Below are positions 9,991 to 21,726 of a DNA stretch of 64,000 nt, piece after piece. Positions within the stretch are counted from its first letter, which is position 1. Every line of letters starts with the position of its first letter. The position numbers and the translations under genes are program-made. This DNA is from Tiliqua scincoides (lineage: Eukaryota; Chordata; Lepidosauria; Squamata; Scincidae), in assembly GCF_035046505.1 (NCBI RefSeq), contig NC_089822.1, positions 107,649,307 to 107,713,306 of the forward strand, read 5' to 3'. The notes beneath the pieces were generated by a model. That model was not told the DNA's origin. It did not search any database and saw nothing but the letters and a program-made list of their open reading frames with translations.

Positions 9991-11357
9991 ACCATATGCC
10001 AGCTGTCCAATTATGATTACTGCTGAGGCAAAAAGGTCCTGACTCTGACCGTGACACAGTGCACAAAAGGGAGATTAAAGATTAAACAGGCACTGTTACA
10101 AAAGCAAGTGTTCTGAAATGAATAGAATTAGGATAATACCTCAGAACAAATAAAGGATCAGATACCAAACAAGCTAATAACTTGAATTGCTTAAACTAGT
10201 TATCCAAGGTTTATGCAGCAGCTCAACAAAGAAGTCTAAAGCCACCACAGATTTCACTGATTTGAATAAAGGGAATCTGGGTAAAGTTCATGCCCTCCCC
10301 ACCTAATTAATATGGGTCACAAGCCACTGAAGATATTTGTGCCAGGCAATATTAAATTTGACATTTTGTACAAATATGTACAAAATATGATTTCAGGGTT
10401 TTGAAGAATATTTATATGCCACTTTTCTATTAAGATACAGTCATAACGCACAGTGAAACCATTTTAAGAACTAGCAGTGGCAAAATGCAATCTAAAAGTA
10501 ATATAAACACTGCACACAGGATGTGGGTCAGCCCACACCATCAGAGCTGGGACCCCACAGGCAATTAAGTATATGTGCACACACAAGCTGTTCCACTTCA
10601 ACTAGTGGGGGGGTGGAGGTCAAACTAATATCCAAACTAGGATGATGTTTTGCCAAATCCCAATCCACTGGGCCTTGTAAACCAGTCCAATCAATCAGAG
10701 TTGCCAATAAGCCAAGTTACTGTCCAAAGTCAGGTTCCATGTAGGTCAGTCCAATCCATCAGGGTATCCAAATCAAAGTCCAAAGCCAAAGTCCAACCAC
10801 AATCCACAGTCTGATTCCCAATTCCATAAACCAAGTCAGTCTCCTCTCCAACCTGCACTCCTTCAAAACCCCCCAAAACCCTTCTGCCTCAGGTGCTCCC
10901 TATATACCTGAGGGATCTCCTTATGCTCTAGTGGCTGCAGCTGTGCAGCACAGCTCCCGCTACCACCTGGGCTTTAATCCTGCATTTACTCAGAGCAAGG
11001 GGCACTGTGGACACCACACCCTATCTCCTCGGTAATTCTTCCGCAATTCCAATACAGATGATGAGTTCTAAAAAAGCTATAAGACTGTCTTTGTCCATAC
11101 ACTTACACCTGCTAACTGGGTTTCCTCTTCTAAGGGATAGTTTTACTTCTTCCCCTAGAACCGGGAACTCTAAACAACAGCCTGGGGGCCACATCTGGCC
11201 CACCACAAGATTTTCTACAGCATACAATGAATTGTTTTTTGTTTGACAGTGAATTTGCTAATGTTTGACATTTTCACTCATGATACATCATTTCTTAGTT
11301 TAAGCACAGCATTTTTTTTTTGTAATTTTCAATTTCTCTTTTGTTCTGAATCATATC

Positions 11358-11703
11358 TAGTGGCATTGCGAGGGAGGTGTGGGCCACACTGGGTGACTTG
11401 CATAAGGGGGGGGGGTATACAACTACTCACCAAAATTTTAAAAATCTGGATATTTTTGAATATTACCATCATGTTATATATCAATCGATATGTAATTTCA
11501 TGCAGAACAAAATAAAACCAATAATGTTGAAATATCTCTATTCTATCAAAGATTATAGCCATGAAACCAGCAGGAGCAGGGCGATGGTACATCTATGCGC
11601 GCTGCTGGGGCGTTGCCTTTCCCACTGCATGAGAGGAGGTTCATCATAGGAGTGGCATGCTTGCCTCCCATGCCGGATGACACAAACCCTAGGGATGCCC
11701 CTG
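11358..11703. mobile_element. Nested hAT MITE, 346 bp
   Basis: The terminal repeats are related to CAGTGGCACTGCGAGGG and CAGGGGCATCCCTAGGG. The exact 8-bp duplication is ATCATATC (11350-11357 and 11704-11711). The same insertion at the same site is present at 41,175-41,518 and 56,258-56,603, so it predates those duplications. Confidence 0.85.
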
Positions 11704-11759
11704 ATCATATCATGCTGATCACAGAAAGATCCAAGTAAAACTTATTCATTCATTTACAT

Positions 11760-11765
11760 TTTATT
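11760..11765 (-). terminator. Candidate polyadenylation signal for OR-B1
   Basis: An AATAAA on the minus strand lies about 135 bp after the stop codon, within the flanking hAT. It is conserved at 41,113-41,118 downstream of OR-B2. Confidence 0.4.
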
Positions 11766-11898
11766 CATTCTTTTATAAAGCTGAGTTCTTTTCGGCACAT
11801 GAAAGTGTGCAAAATATACAGTGTGGCCCTTGTCCTGAAACATTTTTAGCTCCCTGCCCTAGAAAAAGGCTTTCATTTCCCAAGGACTCATCAGTACT

Positions 11899-12852
11899 TC
11901 ATTGTCCGAATTTCTGGGTACACCTGCTTCTGCTACCGAGAGATTTCTTGAGTGCCTTCTGCATATCTTTATTTCTCAAACTGTAAACCACGGGGTTCAA
12001 CAAGGGTGTCACCATTGTGTAAGAGACAGCAATAAAAGTGTCTGCATCCAGCGTGTATCTGGACTTGGGTCTTAAATAGATAATGGATATACATCCAAAG
12101 TGCACAACCACCACAATAAGATGGGAGGCACAAGTTGAAAAGGCTTTACGCTTCCCTACTGTAGTAGGGATTTCCAGAATTGTCTTTACAATCAAAGTGT
12201 ATGAGAGAAGGATCAGGAAGAATGACAAAAGGACCACGAAAACACATATAATAAAAATGACAATTTCTCCTATATAGTTTCTGGCACAGGCCAGCTTGAG
12301 CAAAGGGGCTAAATCACAGAAGAAGTGATCAATTCTGTTTGGACCACAGAAAGGCAAAGTAAATATGATGATTGTCTCTGAAGAAGAAAACGAAAACCCA
12401 GCAGTTGCTGCAAAAGCCACCATTTTGTTGCAGAGTCTTTGGTTCATCAGAATCTGATAATGTAAAGGTTTACAGATGGACACATATCGGTCATACCCCA
12501 TCACTACTAGGAGCATACAGTTTGTGCACCCAAGGCCCAAGAAAATACACATTTGAAGAGCACAGCCAATGACAGAAATTGTCTTTTTTGGTCTTACAAG
12601 ATTTGCAAGCATGTTGGGGATGATGCTGAGTGAGTAGAGGACTTCTGAAGATGAGAGAATAGAGAGAAAGAAGTACATGGGAACATGCAGGCTGCTGTCC
12701 AACCTTATTGTAGTGATGATGATGATATTTCCAGCCAAAGTTAGCACGTACATGATGAAGAACACCACAAAAAACATAATCTGCAGATCTGGGTAACTGG
12801 AAAATCCATGCAGGATGAATTCCGTCACCACAGTTAGGTTTTCTGTTCCCAT
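11899..12852 (-). CDS. olfactory receptor OR-B1 (class II, OR10-like), intact
   Basis: This is a seven-transmembrane odorant receptor of 317 aa with a single coding exon. It has sequon N5-L-T7, GN at 41-42 in TM1, LHVPMY at 55-60, C97 and C179, MGYDRYVSIC at 118-127, SY at 217-218, KAFSTCASH at 236-244 and PLLNPVVYSLRN at 283-294. An in-frame ATG 12 codons upstream (12,888) exists. I chose the second ATG because it gives the family N-terminus 'MGTENLTVVTEF' and lies 5 bp after a predicted splice acceptor. OR-B2 in the other palindrome arm differs by only three bases, all non-synonymous (S157T, V232I, V288M). It is head to head with the OR-A 5' flank about 9 kb away, but that arm's OR-A gene is missing. 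It resembles the OR10 group; the exact subfamily was not settled. Confidence 0.94.
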   Translation of the reverse strand: MGTENLTVVTEFILHGFSSYPDLQIMFFVVFFIMYVLTLAGNIIIITTIRLDSSLHVPMYFFLSILSSSEVLYSLSIIPNMLANLVRPKKTISVIGCALQMCIFLGLGCTNCMLLVVMGYDRYVSICKPLHYQILMNQRLCNKMVAFAATAGFSFSSSETIIIFTLPFCGPNRIDHFFCDLAPLLKLACARNYIGEIVIFIICVFVVLLSFFLILLSYTLIVKTILEIPTTVGKRKAFSTCASHLIVVVVHFGCISIIYLRPKSRYTLDADTFIAVSYTMVTPLLNPVVYSLRNKDMQKALKKSLGSRSRCTQKFGQ

Positions 12853-12857
12853 TGATG

Positions 12858-12880
12858 CTAAATTTGGACGTGGGAGAGAT
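12858..12880 (-). promoter_or_regulatory. predicted 3' splice site ahead of OR-B1
   Basis: On the minus strand a pyrimidine-rich run ends 'CCAAATTTAG', 5 bp before the chosen ATG. It would remove the upstream in-frame ATG from the mRNA. It is conserved at OR-B2 with one base change in the tract. Confidence 0.5.
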
Positions 12881-15167
12881 ATTAACATGTTACAAACTAA
12901 AACAGTATAGATTAATTGATCCTTTATGCAAAAATATTTTGTTAAAAATGTGTTTCCTAAATGTATGCCTTCAAGTCAGACCACCTGATTCTATCCGGAA
13001 TTGGGCTGTCATGCACAGCGATTTATGACAGCGGAACAGAGTTTGACTAACCTACTGTAACAGCCAAGGACAGTACCTGCCCTCCACGATGAGAACTTGT
13101 GCCCAAGCAAAGACGGAAAGGCTAGGCTCATGCTGTCTCTGTCGTGAGAAGGTACTCCTTTCCTCCAATCTTTAAAAGAACAGCACAGGCTGTGGGCTGG
13201 CCTGAGACACGTACAATGGCTGCCAATGAAGTGCATGGCACTCAGTCACTGGTCATTTGGGGAATGCTTCCCATCAAGTGGCAAACCTCCTTGGACCTGC
13301 TGGATTAGATAAGACTGTGGCAGGGTGAATCCAGTGGTGATAGCTACCCAGATCCTACCCTCTTTTCTCAGCCTCCCCACATTAATTCTTTTCTCAAACT
13401 TGCGCAGCTAAAAAACTGGCACAGGTCAGAGGAGACCCACTGCAGAGTAGAAGTGTAAGGGAATTTATCCCACTTTAAAGCCTACTTATCCCCCCCCCCC
13501 CAGCTGCATACTTGTTTTCAGGGCAGCTGCACCAGCAAAGGGGGGGGGTTGTGATGGTATAGGATTGGGCCGAAAGTGTCCTAAGAGCTGGTTTATATAC
13601 GTATTTCTAAGAACATTTCTTTCTACATTTCAATAGAAGCAAATAACATCTCAGCAATGAGAAAATAACATGACAATTACCTCAAATGGTCTTTCTGTGT
13701 TTCTCAACACTGCTTACTGATGAAGGAGCTTCTGCTGCTAATGCATGTCCGGCTACCATGAGCTCTTCTGCAGACTGGCTGAAGGAGGACAGAGTCTGCT
13801 CTGATGAGTGACGAGGAGCTGCACGTTGTTGTGAGTTTGTAAGAGAGGCAGGCGTGGTACAGAAGCTGAAGGGGTATGGAGAACACACAGAATTAACAGT
13901 GCTACAAAGTATTGCAACATTGAGGTTCTGCTGAATTTAGTTATCGGTTGAAATAAATAGAAATGCACACAACATGCAAAATCCCAAGGAAGTCACTAGC
14001 ATGATATCCTGCATTCTGAAGAACTATTCTGTGTTATACATTGCAGTTCAGCTCCCAGTTCTATCCAACTTTCAAGTGCTGATGCCGCCACAATGCAGCC
14101 CTGAGATAAGGGAACAAACATACTCTTACCTTGAGGAGGCCTCCGTGACTCCACCTCTCCACTGCATGCCCCTTTGGTATATGATTGGGCCCTCAATGTT
14201 GCAAAGTCTGGCCAGGGCACAGCAAGGCCAGTATTGTCTATCCTGACTTGCAGAAGTCTTTCCCCATTCTTCTACCACCATTTTCTACCATCTTCTACCA
14301 CCAAATTTCTACCATTCTTCTACCACCGATTGTTCTAGCTTGACGCGGGAGGGATTAAAGCTCTTACATGAACAGCAGAAGTATTATCACAGAACTTAGG
14401 TACTGAAATCATAGAGCATCTGGGTGCTGGATGCTGGATAGCACCATTTCAGCTGAGCTTTTGCCCTGTTGTATACTTCATCAGATGCATGAATTGGAAG
14501 TCATCAGCAGGCTAGAACAGAGACACACAAAGGAACAGAGATGGAGGGGTCAAAGGGCTATGGCCCTTTGGATGGAGGAGGTGAAGTCAGTGTCCCTTGC
14601 TACATAAAATACAATACTGATCTGGTGCATGAGCATCTGCGGTTCAAATAATGCTACAAGAATGCCTTTCCTGTAATGGATTGAGATGGAAAAAGAAGGG
14701 TGTGAAACAAAAGGCTTACATGTGGGTCCACTGTAGGACGAATGTTCCAAATGACCGCAGTTTGCCACAATATCTTTCTTATTAGGTTTGTGTGCAGCAC
14801 AGAGCAGTATAAACAAGTTTCTAAATCCCACAGCATATTCTCTCTAGACATTTCAAAATTTAAAACAAATAAACTATTTAGTATCAGTGGGAGCTCTTAA
14901 ATCTTATGATGCAATGCCCATAACTGTAACCCTGGGGAAATCTGCACATCAGGTCATGAAACAGCATAATAATGAGAGTGCTTTTTCAATGCACTCTGGA
15001 GCACGTACACACTGGTAACTCCCCACTCACTATTTGGTGCAATCGTAATTACGATGAAGAAGCCTATGCAAACATTTCACCCCCACCCCTCCACACACAC
15101 ATCAGTACATAGTTGGGGTGCGAGGGAGACTCACCATGCCTTCTGGTCACCCCTCAACACTCACATG

Positions 15168-15206
<39 letters not shown>

Positions 15207-15276
15207 AGACAAAATGGAAACAAACTGAGAAACAGCTAATGAAATGGTGGTGTTCAACTTCATGCAACTGTAGGAG
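12881..15276. other. Intergenic DNA upstream of OR-B1
   Basis: No gene is supported. It contains repeats of the GGCCCAATCCTA-ended family (about 12,995-13,575 and about 14,060-14,190) and a degenerate TCTACCA run near 14,270-14,330. A (CAT)13 tract lies at 15,168-15,206. The whole stretch recurs inverted at about 37,594-39,997. Confidence 0.6.
15168..15206. repeat. (CAT)13 microsatellite
   Basis: Thirteen perfect units are present. The opposite palindrome arm (37,664-37,708) has fifteen. Confidence 0.9.
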
Positions 15277-16006
15277 AGAAAAGTTCCCTCAGAAAGTCTA
15301 GGTTTCTCACAAAAAAGATACAAAGGACATCACTCCTACCCCAGGCTACAAAATAGCAAGTAGAAACACTGAAGAAATAAGTTATTGGCATATTCTTAAC
15401 ATCCAGACCGATGATGACGAAGATAGGACATGCATGTCAAAGGTGACACACCACAACATTTTGGGTGACATGCCAGCGTTCACCAACACCCGACAACAAC
15501 TGTGTTTGACTCATATTTTATTTTTAAAAATTATTTGATGCCTCTTTATAAAATACATAGCACCACACGATTGGACTGTATTTTTTTTAAATAAATGAAT
15601 ATGTAAAGAAATATTTCTCGTTTGTTTCGGAGGGGGGTCACAGAAAAGTTCCCTCAGAAAGTCTAGGTTTGTCACAAAAAAGATACAAAGGACTTCACTC
15701 CTACCCCAGGCTACAAAATAGCAAGTAGAAACATTGAAGAAATACGTTATTGGCATATTCTTAACATCCAGACCGATGATGACGAAGATAGGACATGCAT
15801 GTCAAAGGTGACACACCACAACATTTTGGGTGACATGCCAGCGTTCACCAACACCCGACAACAACTGTGTTTGACTCATATTTTATTTTTAAAAATTATT
15901 TGATGCCTCTTTATAAAATACATAGCACCACACGATTGGACTGTATTTTTTTTAAATAAATGAATATGTAAAGAAATATTTCTCTTTTGTTTCGGAGGGG
16001 GGTCAC
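15277..16006. repeat. 365-bp tandem duplication, left arm only
   Basis: The two units are 15,277-15,641 and 15,642-16,006, with about five differences noticed. The opposite arm has a single unit (37,229-37,593), so the duplication postdates formation of the palindrome or was lost on the other side. Confidence 0.9.
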
Positions 16007-16081
16007 ACGTCAGCAGACTCAAGTTAGGTATTTTTGACACACTGAGCCCAAAAGTTCACCATCATCACTTATCTTCTAGAT

Positions 16082-16386
16082 CAGCGTCTCTCAAACTTTG
16101 AGGGAGCTTGACTCCTTCAGTAAGTGCTTGCGGGGGAGGGGCTAGGGCAGCTACACCACCCGAAAGTGGTGCTTTCCACTCATAGACATAGAGCTGCAGC
16201 AGCTGCAGGAGGTGCTTTGCACCCACTTCATTGTGGATTCCAAGAGTAGGGGAGCACTGCAAAGGGCCGTGCATGGCAAATTCTGGAGGGCCAGAGTCTC
16301 AGTGGAGACTAGGGGCTCCCTGCGGGCCGCATTGGGAGTCTTCAAGGGCTGCAAGTGGCCCCAGGGCTGGGGTTTGGGCACCCCTG
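16082..16386. mobile_element. hAT-like element, 305 bp
   Basis: The ends are CAGCGTCTCTCAAAC and, on the opposite strand, CAGGGGTGCCCAAAC. The flanking octamers TTCTAGAT and CTCTAAAC match at five of eight positions, suggesting an old duplication. The mirror copy is 36,849-37,153, and a related fragment lies near 49,440-49,515. Confidence 0.55.
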
Positions 16387-17801
16387 CTCTAAACCTTCAC
16401 TCAGGCTCTCGGTCCTCTGAACCCACTAGGACCATTGGCCCCTGGCTCTCAGCCCTGAATGTCACCAGGCTGATAGCCCTTTAGCTGTGGTTCTACTTTC
16501 TTGTCCTCTTTCCCTGTTTCTACAAAAAAAAATCCTGGTTGAGTTTGAGAGAACAGTTTTGTGTGCGTTCTTTCGTATTGTTCTGCCAAGTTGGAATATC
16601 AAAGGGTCAATATCAAACCAGCTGATGTGGTTCTTGGCCCAGATTTTGCTTACAAGTATGTTCCACAGCTGATTGCAGGTATTTATCTGTTACTGAATGG
16701 CTTCCAGCAAAGTAGATTACCAGGTCTATTCCCTTACCATAAACAATATGCCAAAGTTTCATTTTTTATTATAGTGGGAGGGGGAAATGAATGGAAACAA
16801 TTCCAGTGGAGCAGGAGCCCTAAAACAGTGCCCTGTTGGTGCATAAAATGGGGTGACCCTAACAATCTGAAAGAAGTTCAGGGAACAGGTTTCAGCTCTC
16901 TACGTTCCACAGGAAAAAATTAGAAAAACTGGTGAGGACTGTTTTTTGATATCCCACTTCTTCCAAGTGGCGCACAAATGCATCCATGGTAAAACAACCC
17001 CCCATGGTGTCTCCCTGTTCAACCCGCACCTTCGCACCCCTTAAATGATGCCACTGCGCATGGCCCCCATCCTTGCCACTCTGTTTATCTGCACATCATT
17101 CAAAGGAGAGAGGAGGAAAGGGAAACAGAGCTGCTAGAGAGTGCCCGTCTCATTTCCTCTTCCGTCTCCTCTCTACCTTTCCTCTCCTTTCCTTCCTGCC
17201 TTTTGAAAAGGATGGAACAGGCCGGAAAGAGGCCACTGCTGCCATTCTGGTTCACCTCCCCCCGCCCCCGCTGGCGCTACCCTTTCAATAGTGATGAAGG
17301 GAGGGGGGGAGGACCTGTTCTAGATAACCTTGTCCTTCCTTCCTTCCTTCCTTCCTTACTTACTTAGTTCTCCATCTTTTCTACCCTTCTTGCCTTTTGA
17401 AAGGGCAGCACAGGCAGTGAAAATGATGAAGAAGAAGGTGGAATGTCTTTCCATCGTGGGGAAGGCAACACCTGAGATCAGTCTCAACCACCAAGAAGCC
17501 TGGAGCCAAGCCAGAATGCACAGGTGTGCATTGGAAATGTAGAGAGTTGGCAAGGCAGACTCAGGGCTTCAGTGAATCAAAGCCAAAGAAAAGCTTTGTG
17601 CAAGGTAATAATGTTTTATTTGTTTTTCACATTTTCATACTGCCCTTCCTCCCAGGAGCTCAAGGTGGTGTATATAGTTCCTTCCCTCCTTCTGACCTCT
17701 CAACAACCCGGTGAGGTAGGTGATGCTAAGATATAGTGACTGGCACAAGGTCAATAGGTTCAAAACGTTATATAATAAAAATACTACCTAAGGTCATAGA
17801 G
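16387..17801. other. Intergenic DNA including duplicated block copy 2
   Basis: Positions 16,785-17,801 form the four-copy block (see 5857-6868). No gene is supported. Confidence 0.6.
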
Positions 17802-18112
17802 CAGTGGTTTTCAAACTCAGTCGCTCAGGGGGCTGCAGGGGCTTGACTGGACTTACCAGAGCTTCTTGCAGCCTCCCAGGGGTGCGGGGAGCCCTGCACA
17901 ATCGCCCCACTTTCACTTCTTAAGCTTCGGGGAGCCCCGCAGATCGTCTCGCAGGGCTCCCTGCACCCCCAGGAGACTGCAGGAGGTTCTGGTAAGTACA
18001 GCCAAGCCCCTGCAGCCTCCTTGCTGCCTCATCGCTGCCCCCACCCCTTAAGGGGGCAGAGGCCAGGGCCCTCAGGCTGGGGCGTTGTGACGCCCCAGTT
18101 TGAAAAGCCCTG
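17802..18112. mobile_element. hAT element, 311 bp
   Basis: The ends are CAGTGGTTTTCAAACTC and the complement of CAGGGCTTTTCAAACTG. The exact 8-bp duplication is TCATAGAG (17,794-17,801 and 18,113-18,120). The mirror copy is 35,123-35,433. Its GC-rich interior is also found at 23,877-24,215 and in part near 26,055-26,190. Confidence 0.8.
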
Positions 18113-18460
18113 TCATAGAGTGAAGCACCATATTCCTAAGTACATGCCACAAGAGAGGGAGGAGATCCTCCTAACTTGGATCATCTTCCATGGTCCTAAG
18201 GACAAGGCATGAACATGAGAGACACTACAGCACCAGATGAAAATGGCATGTGACATTTGGTGACATGGACTTCCACTCAACCTGTGATGGATCTGATTGG
18301 CTACTTGGGTAACATAGTGCTTACTCCTCTGAGGTCATGTGCAGGTCCTGTGAAGGTTGGAGCTTGACTGGAGGGTTTCCTGGGCTGTAGCCCCTTGTGG
18401 TTAGTGGCTAGAAATAGTTCCTTCTTTCTACTTCACTCCCTTTGCTGGACAGCTAGATAA

Positions 18461-19600
18461 CATAAGAACATAAGAACAGCCCCACTGGATCAGGCCATAG
18501 GCCCATCTAGTCCAGCTTCCTGTATCTCACAGCGGACCACCAAATGCCCCAGGGAGCACACCAGATAACAAGAGACCTCATCCTGGTGCCCTCCCTTGCA
18601 TCTGGCATTCTGACATAACCCATTTCTAAAATCAGGAGGTTGCGCATACACATCATGGCTTGTACCCCGTAATGGATTTTTCCTCCAGAAACTTATCCAA
18701 TCCCCTTTTAAAGGCGTCCAGGCTAGACACCATCACCACATCCTGTGGCAAGGAGTTCCACAGACCAACCACACGCTGAGTAAAGAAATATTTTCTTTTG
18801 TCTGTTCTAACTTTCCCAACACTCAATTTTAGTGGACCCCTGGTTCTGGTGTTATGTGAGAGTGTAAAGAGCATCTCCCTATCCACTCTGCCCATCCCCT
18901 GCATAATTTTGTATGTCTTAATCATGTCCCCCCTTCAGGCGTCTCTTTCCTAGGCTAAAGAGGCCCAAACGCCATAGCCTTTCCTCATAAGGAAGGTGCC
19001 CCAGCCCCGTAATCATCTTAGTCGCTCTCTTTTGCACCTTTTCCATTTCCACTATGTCTTTTTTGAGATGCGGTGACCAGAACTGGACACAATACTCCAG
19101 GTGTAGCCTTACCATCGATTTGTACAATGGCATTATAATATTAGCCGTTTTGTTCTCAATACCCTTCCTAATGATCCCAAGCATAGAATTGGCCTTCTTC
19201 ACTGCCGCCGCACATTGGGTCGACACTTTCATCGACCTGTCCACCACCACCCCAAGATCTTTCTCCTGATTTGTCACAGACAGCTTAGAACCCATCAGCC
19301 TATATCTAAAGTTTTGATTTTTTGCCCCAATGTGTATGACTTTACACTTACTGACATTGAAGCGCATCTGCCATTTTGTTGCCCATTCTGCCAGTCTGGA
19401 GAGATCCTTCTGGAGCTCCTCACAATCACTTCTGGTCTTCACCTCTCGGAAAAGTTTGGTGTCGTCTGCAAACTTTGCAACCTCACTGCTCAACCCTGTC
19501 TCCAGGTCATTTATGAAGAGGTTGAAAAGCACCCGTCCCAGGACAGATCCTTGGGGCACACCGCTATTCACTTCTCTCCATTGTGAAATGGAGAGATTCA
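18461..19600 (-). mobile_element. CR1-type LINE, 5'-truncated
   Basis: This is the 3' 1.1 kb of a chicken-repeat-1-like non-LTR retrotransposon. The minus strand reads from the middle of the reverse transcriptase through a 3' UTR to the tail TTCTTATG repeated. The equivalent place at 61.5 kb and 44.1 kb has no CR1, so the insertion is specific to the palindrome lineage. The mirror copy is 33,635-34,774. Confidence 0.85.
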
Positions 19601-19601
19601 T
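18653..19601 (-). pseudogene. CR1 reverse transcriptase C-terminal fragment, frameshifted
   Basis: Translation gives the RT motif [10 protein letters not shown], then FADDTKLF with the catalytic aspartates. The thumb segment MPLYKSMVRLHLEYCVQFWS and the CR1 C-terminal motif LWNSLPQDVV follow. The two frames (19,601-18,918 and 18,925-18,653) meet at a run of six G (18,928-18,933 on the complementary strand), so one base was gained. The N-terminal half of RT and the endonuclease are absent through 5' truncation. Confidence 0.85.
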
Positions 19602-19686
19602 TTAGATGAATCTAAATGAATCTAGGTTTATTTACTGCCACCATCCAAAGCTAGGAAACCCAGTCAGAGTGGCTGCCTTGGTAAAA

Positions 19687-19842
19687 TCTAGGGATGGGTA
19701 AATCCAGTGTGGCTTGACTTGAGTCAAATCACGAGTCTCCATCCGACTGCTCTTGACTAGAAGACAAATTCTAACGGGCACTTTCCGAGTCACGAGTCTT
19801 TTTGATACACGTGAGGCACGGGGAAAAAACAGAGCTGCTGCT

Positions 19843-19904
<62 letters not shown>

Positions 19905-20931
19905 CGCACACATTTGTCTATGTGCTTGTCAGAGTTCTCTTAAAACACTCCCATGCTGCCTCATCCCATCTGTAAACAAGGCAGGAAGGGATGGGACAGA
20001 CTGCAAGAGAACAGGGACAGAAGGGCTCCTCCTCCTACCCTCCCTCATCCAAGGAAACAAATCAGACCACCCATCCTTCATCCAGTGACCACTGGTTCCT
20101 TCATAGATGGGTAAGAGAACCTGCTCCTGCCTCCCCCTCCTGATTGGATACAAAAGCAAACATTAACCCTTCCCTGCCAAAGAAGCCATGAGGGTGGAAA
20201 GTGTGATTGCTACGAAACACCTTCCCCCAGCTTCCCCTCCCTGGGCTTCTCCTACCAATCCTAAAGCAAGAACCCCCTTGAGCTCTTCCTTCTGCCCTAC
20301 CTCATCCAAAGAAAAAACCAGACTGCCCATCCTTCTTCCAATGACCATCAGTTCCAATAGAGATGGGCACCAGAGCCTGCTGCTGCCTGCAGCCCAATGC
20401 AAGAGCAAAACATTTACCCTTCCTTGCCTCCTGGCAGGAACTTCCCTGCTGCTCGCCCAGCTTGAATGATGACCCCATGAGGTTTTTCATGCCGTGAAAA
20501 TAGTAAGTAAGCACACCCAGATACAATATATTTTATACAATATATTATATTGCAGTAATGCAATATACGGCAACATATGCAATCAGGTTTAATTAGATGC
20601 ATTTATTTTAAAAACACCTATTACAAATCAAAGAAAAAGTAAACAGCACAACAGACAGCCCGTCATATCACTTCTTTCTTTGCTACAAGTAATGAATCTC
20701 TTTATAGCGTATGGAACTGCACTCTCTTTTTCCCTTACTGAAAATAGTAAGTAAGCACACCTAGATACAGAGTCAAGTCTGCACGCCTGGGGACACGTGC
20801 CAAGTCAAGGGGCCCTCGACTCAAGTGTTTTGCCGAGTCTTCCACATGCGCGACTTGAGTGTACACGAGTCAGCAAAAAATGCTGATTTTCACAACTTGG
20901 ATTCAAGTCACTTGACATGAGTTCCCATCCT
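19687..20931. mobile_element. hAT-type element, 1.25 kb, with GAGTC-rich ends
   Basis: The terminal repeats are TCTAGGGATGGG and AGGATGGGAACTC. The exact 8-bp duplication is TGGTAAAA (19,679-19,686 and 20,932-20,939). Subterminal ACTTGAGTC/CGAGTC words recur at both ends, as in hAT transposase-binding regions. No transposase is seen. It contains the (TG)n tract. The mirror copy is 32,306-33,548. Confidence 0.8.
19843..19908. repeat. (TG)n with CGCGCG, Z-DNA-prone microsatellite
   Basis: A long alternating purine-pyrimidine run ends in GCGCGCG. It is present inverted at about 33,328-33,391. Confidence 0.9.
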
Positions 20932-21726
20932 TGGTAAAACCTCTTTCCTGGCTTACTAATGTTGTGTGGTGAGGAAGAAATCTCCTTGAGCAAAATGCAA
21001 TGGAGCTTAAGCAATCAGGGAGGTGTGGCAGTTCACTTTTCCCTTATGAGCAAATATCAGGCAGATAAAAGCTAAAAAAAGAAAAGAAAACCTAAGATGT
21101 TTATTAAAATATATTAGGAACAGCAGTACCAAAAAGATAGAGAGAGATGGCAAAAATGTGGACATAGATGTCCTCCATGCCCACTCTACTCTGCCCAAAT
21201 TTTGACCCTTCCATTAGGGTTTCTCTGGTGACTTAACATTGATTTGTGCATGGAATTGTCGTCTTTTGTTGTGCACTGCACATGGGCAGCTTTTTAAAAA
21301 CAGACATTTCAGCGATCGTTACTTTTTAGCCATTCTTAATGAACTGGGTATGTTTTTCAAGCAGCCCAATTAACAGTTTCATGAGGGAATGTATTCTCAT
21401 GTAGAAAAACGTGTTCTGGGAATGGGTGTCACTGATAATATCACCAGCTGCTAATAAGATTGCCAATTGCTGCTATCTATGGGTTGCTAGTCATGCCCCA
21501 GTGGCTGAAATCTGTTTTATTTGGAGATATCAGTAAAGGTGGGGCATGTGCTGTGAGTTCTCCGCATAGAATCCAACACTCAGCCTTGGTTTCCATCCAC
21601 ATCACATTATCTTCCTGGACGATGTAACTATGATGCTTCGTTTCTCCTCTTCTCCTATCTCTACTTTTGAACAAGAAGGAATGCTCCTGGCAGCAAAGAT
21701 CAGAAGCACACAAAGATCTATGCCAT
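20932..21726. other. Intergenic DNA, no gene seen
   Basis: Positions 21,270-21,726 match the direct copies at about 61,560-62,010 and, more diverged, 44,215-44,690. The first 300 bp show nothing beyond their mirror copy. Confidence 0.5.

Larger units (their letters stand above)
6869..11160 (-). repeat. 3' flank of OR-B1, duplicated unit without genes
   Basis: It is an inverted copy of about 56,802-61,390 and, with a 2-kb deletion, of about 41,684-43,940. I see no coding gene. It holds a 258-bp retroposon (7372-7629), a 5S-derived SINE (9341-9480), a GTACT-rich palindromic stretch (9855-9990) and a TCCAAAG-rich stretch (about 10,620-10,850). Reading frames of 60-130 aa do not look like proteins. 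Confidence 0.8.
11161..11856. mobile_element. hAT-type transposon carrying a second hAT
   Basis: It has exact 8-bp duplications CCCTAGAA (11153-11160 and 11857-11864). The interior includes the 'GGGCCAGATGTGGCCCCC' type sequence common in hAT MITEs. It is interrupted by another hAT at 11,358-11,703. It ends 42 bp beyond the OR-B1 stop. Copies are 41,022-41,683 (truncated) and 56,105-56,801. Confidence 0.8.

Noticed and set aside
11899-12888. Longer OR-B start at 12,888 (and 39,990 in OR-B2)
   Set aside because: The 12 extra residues do not fit OR N-termini, and a predicted splice acceptor lies between the two ATGs.
15168-15206. CRISPR-like or coding poly-histidine run
   Set aside because: It is a plain (CAT)n microsatellite of different length in the two arms; there are no spacers and no gene context.
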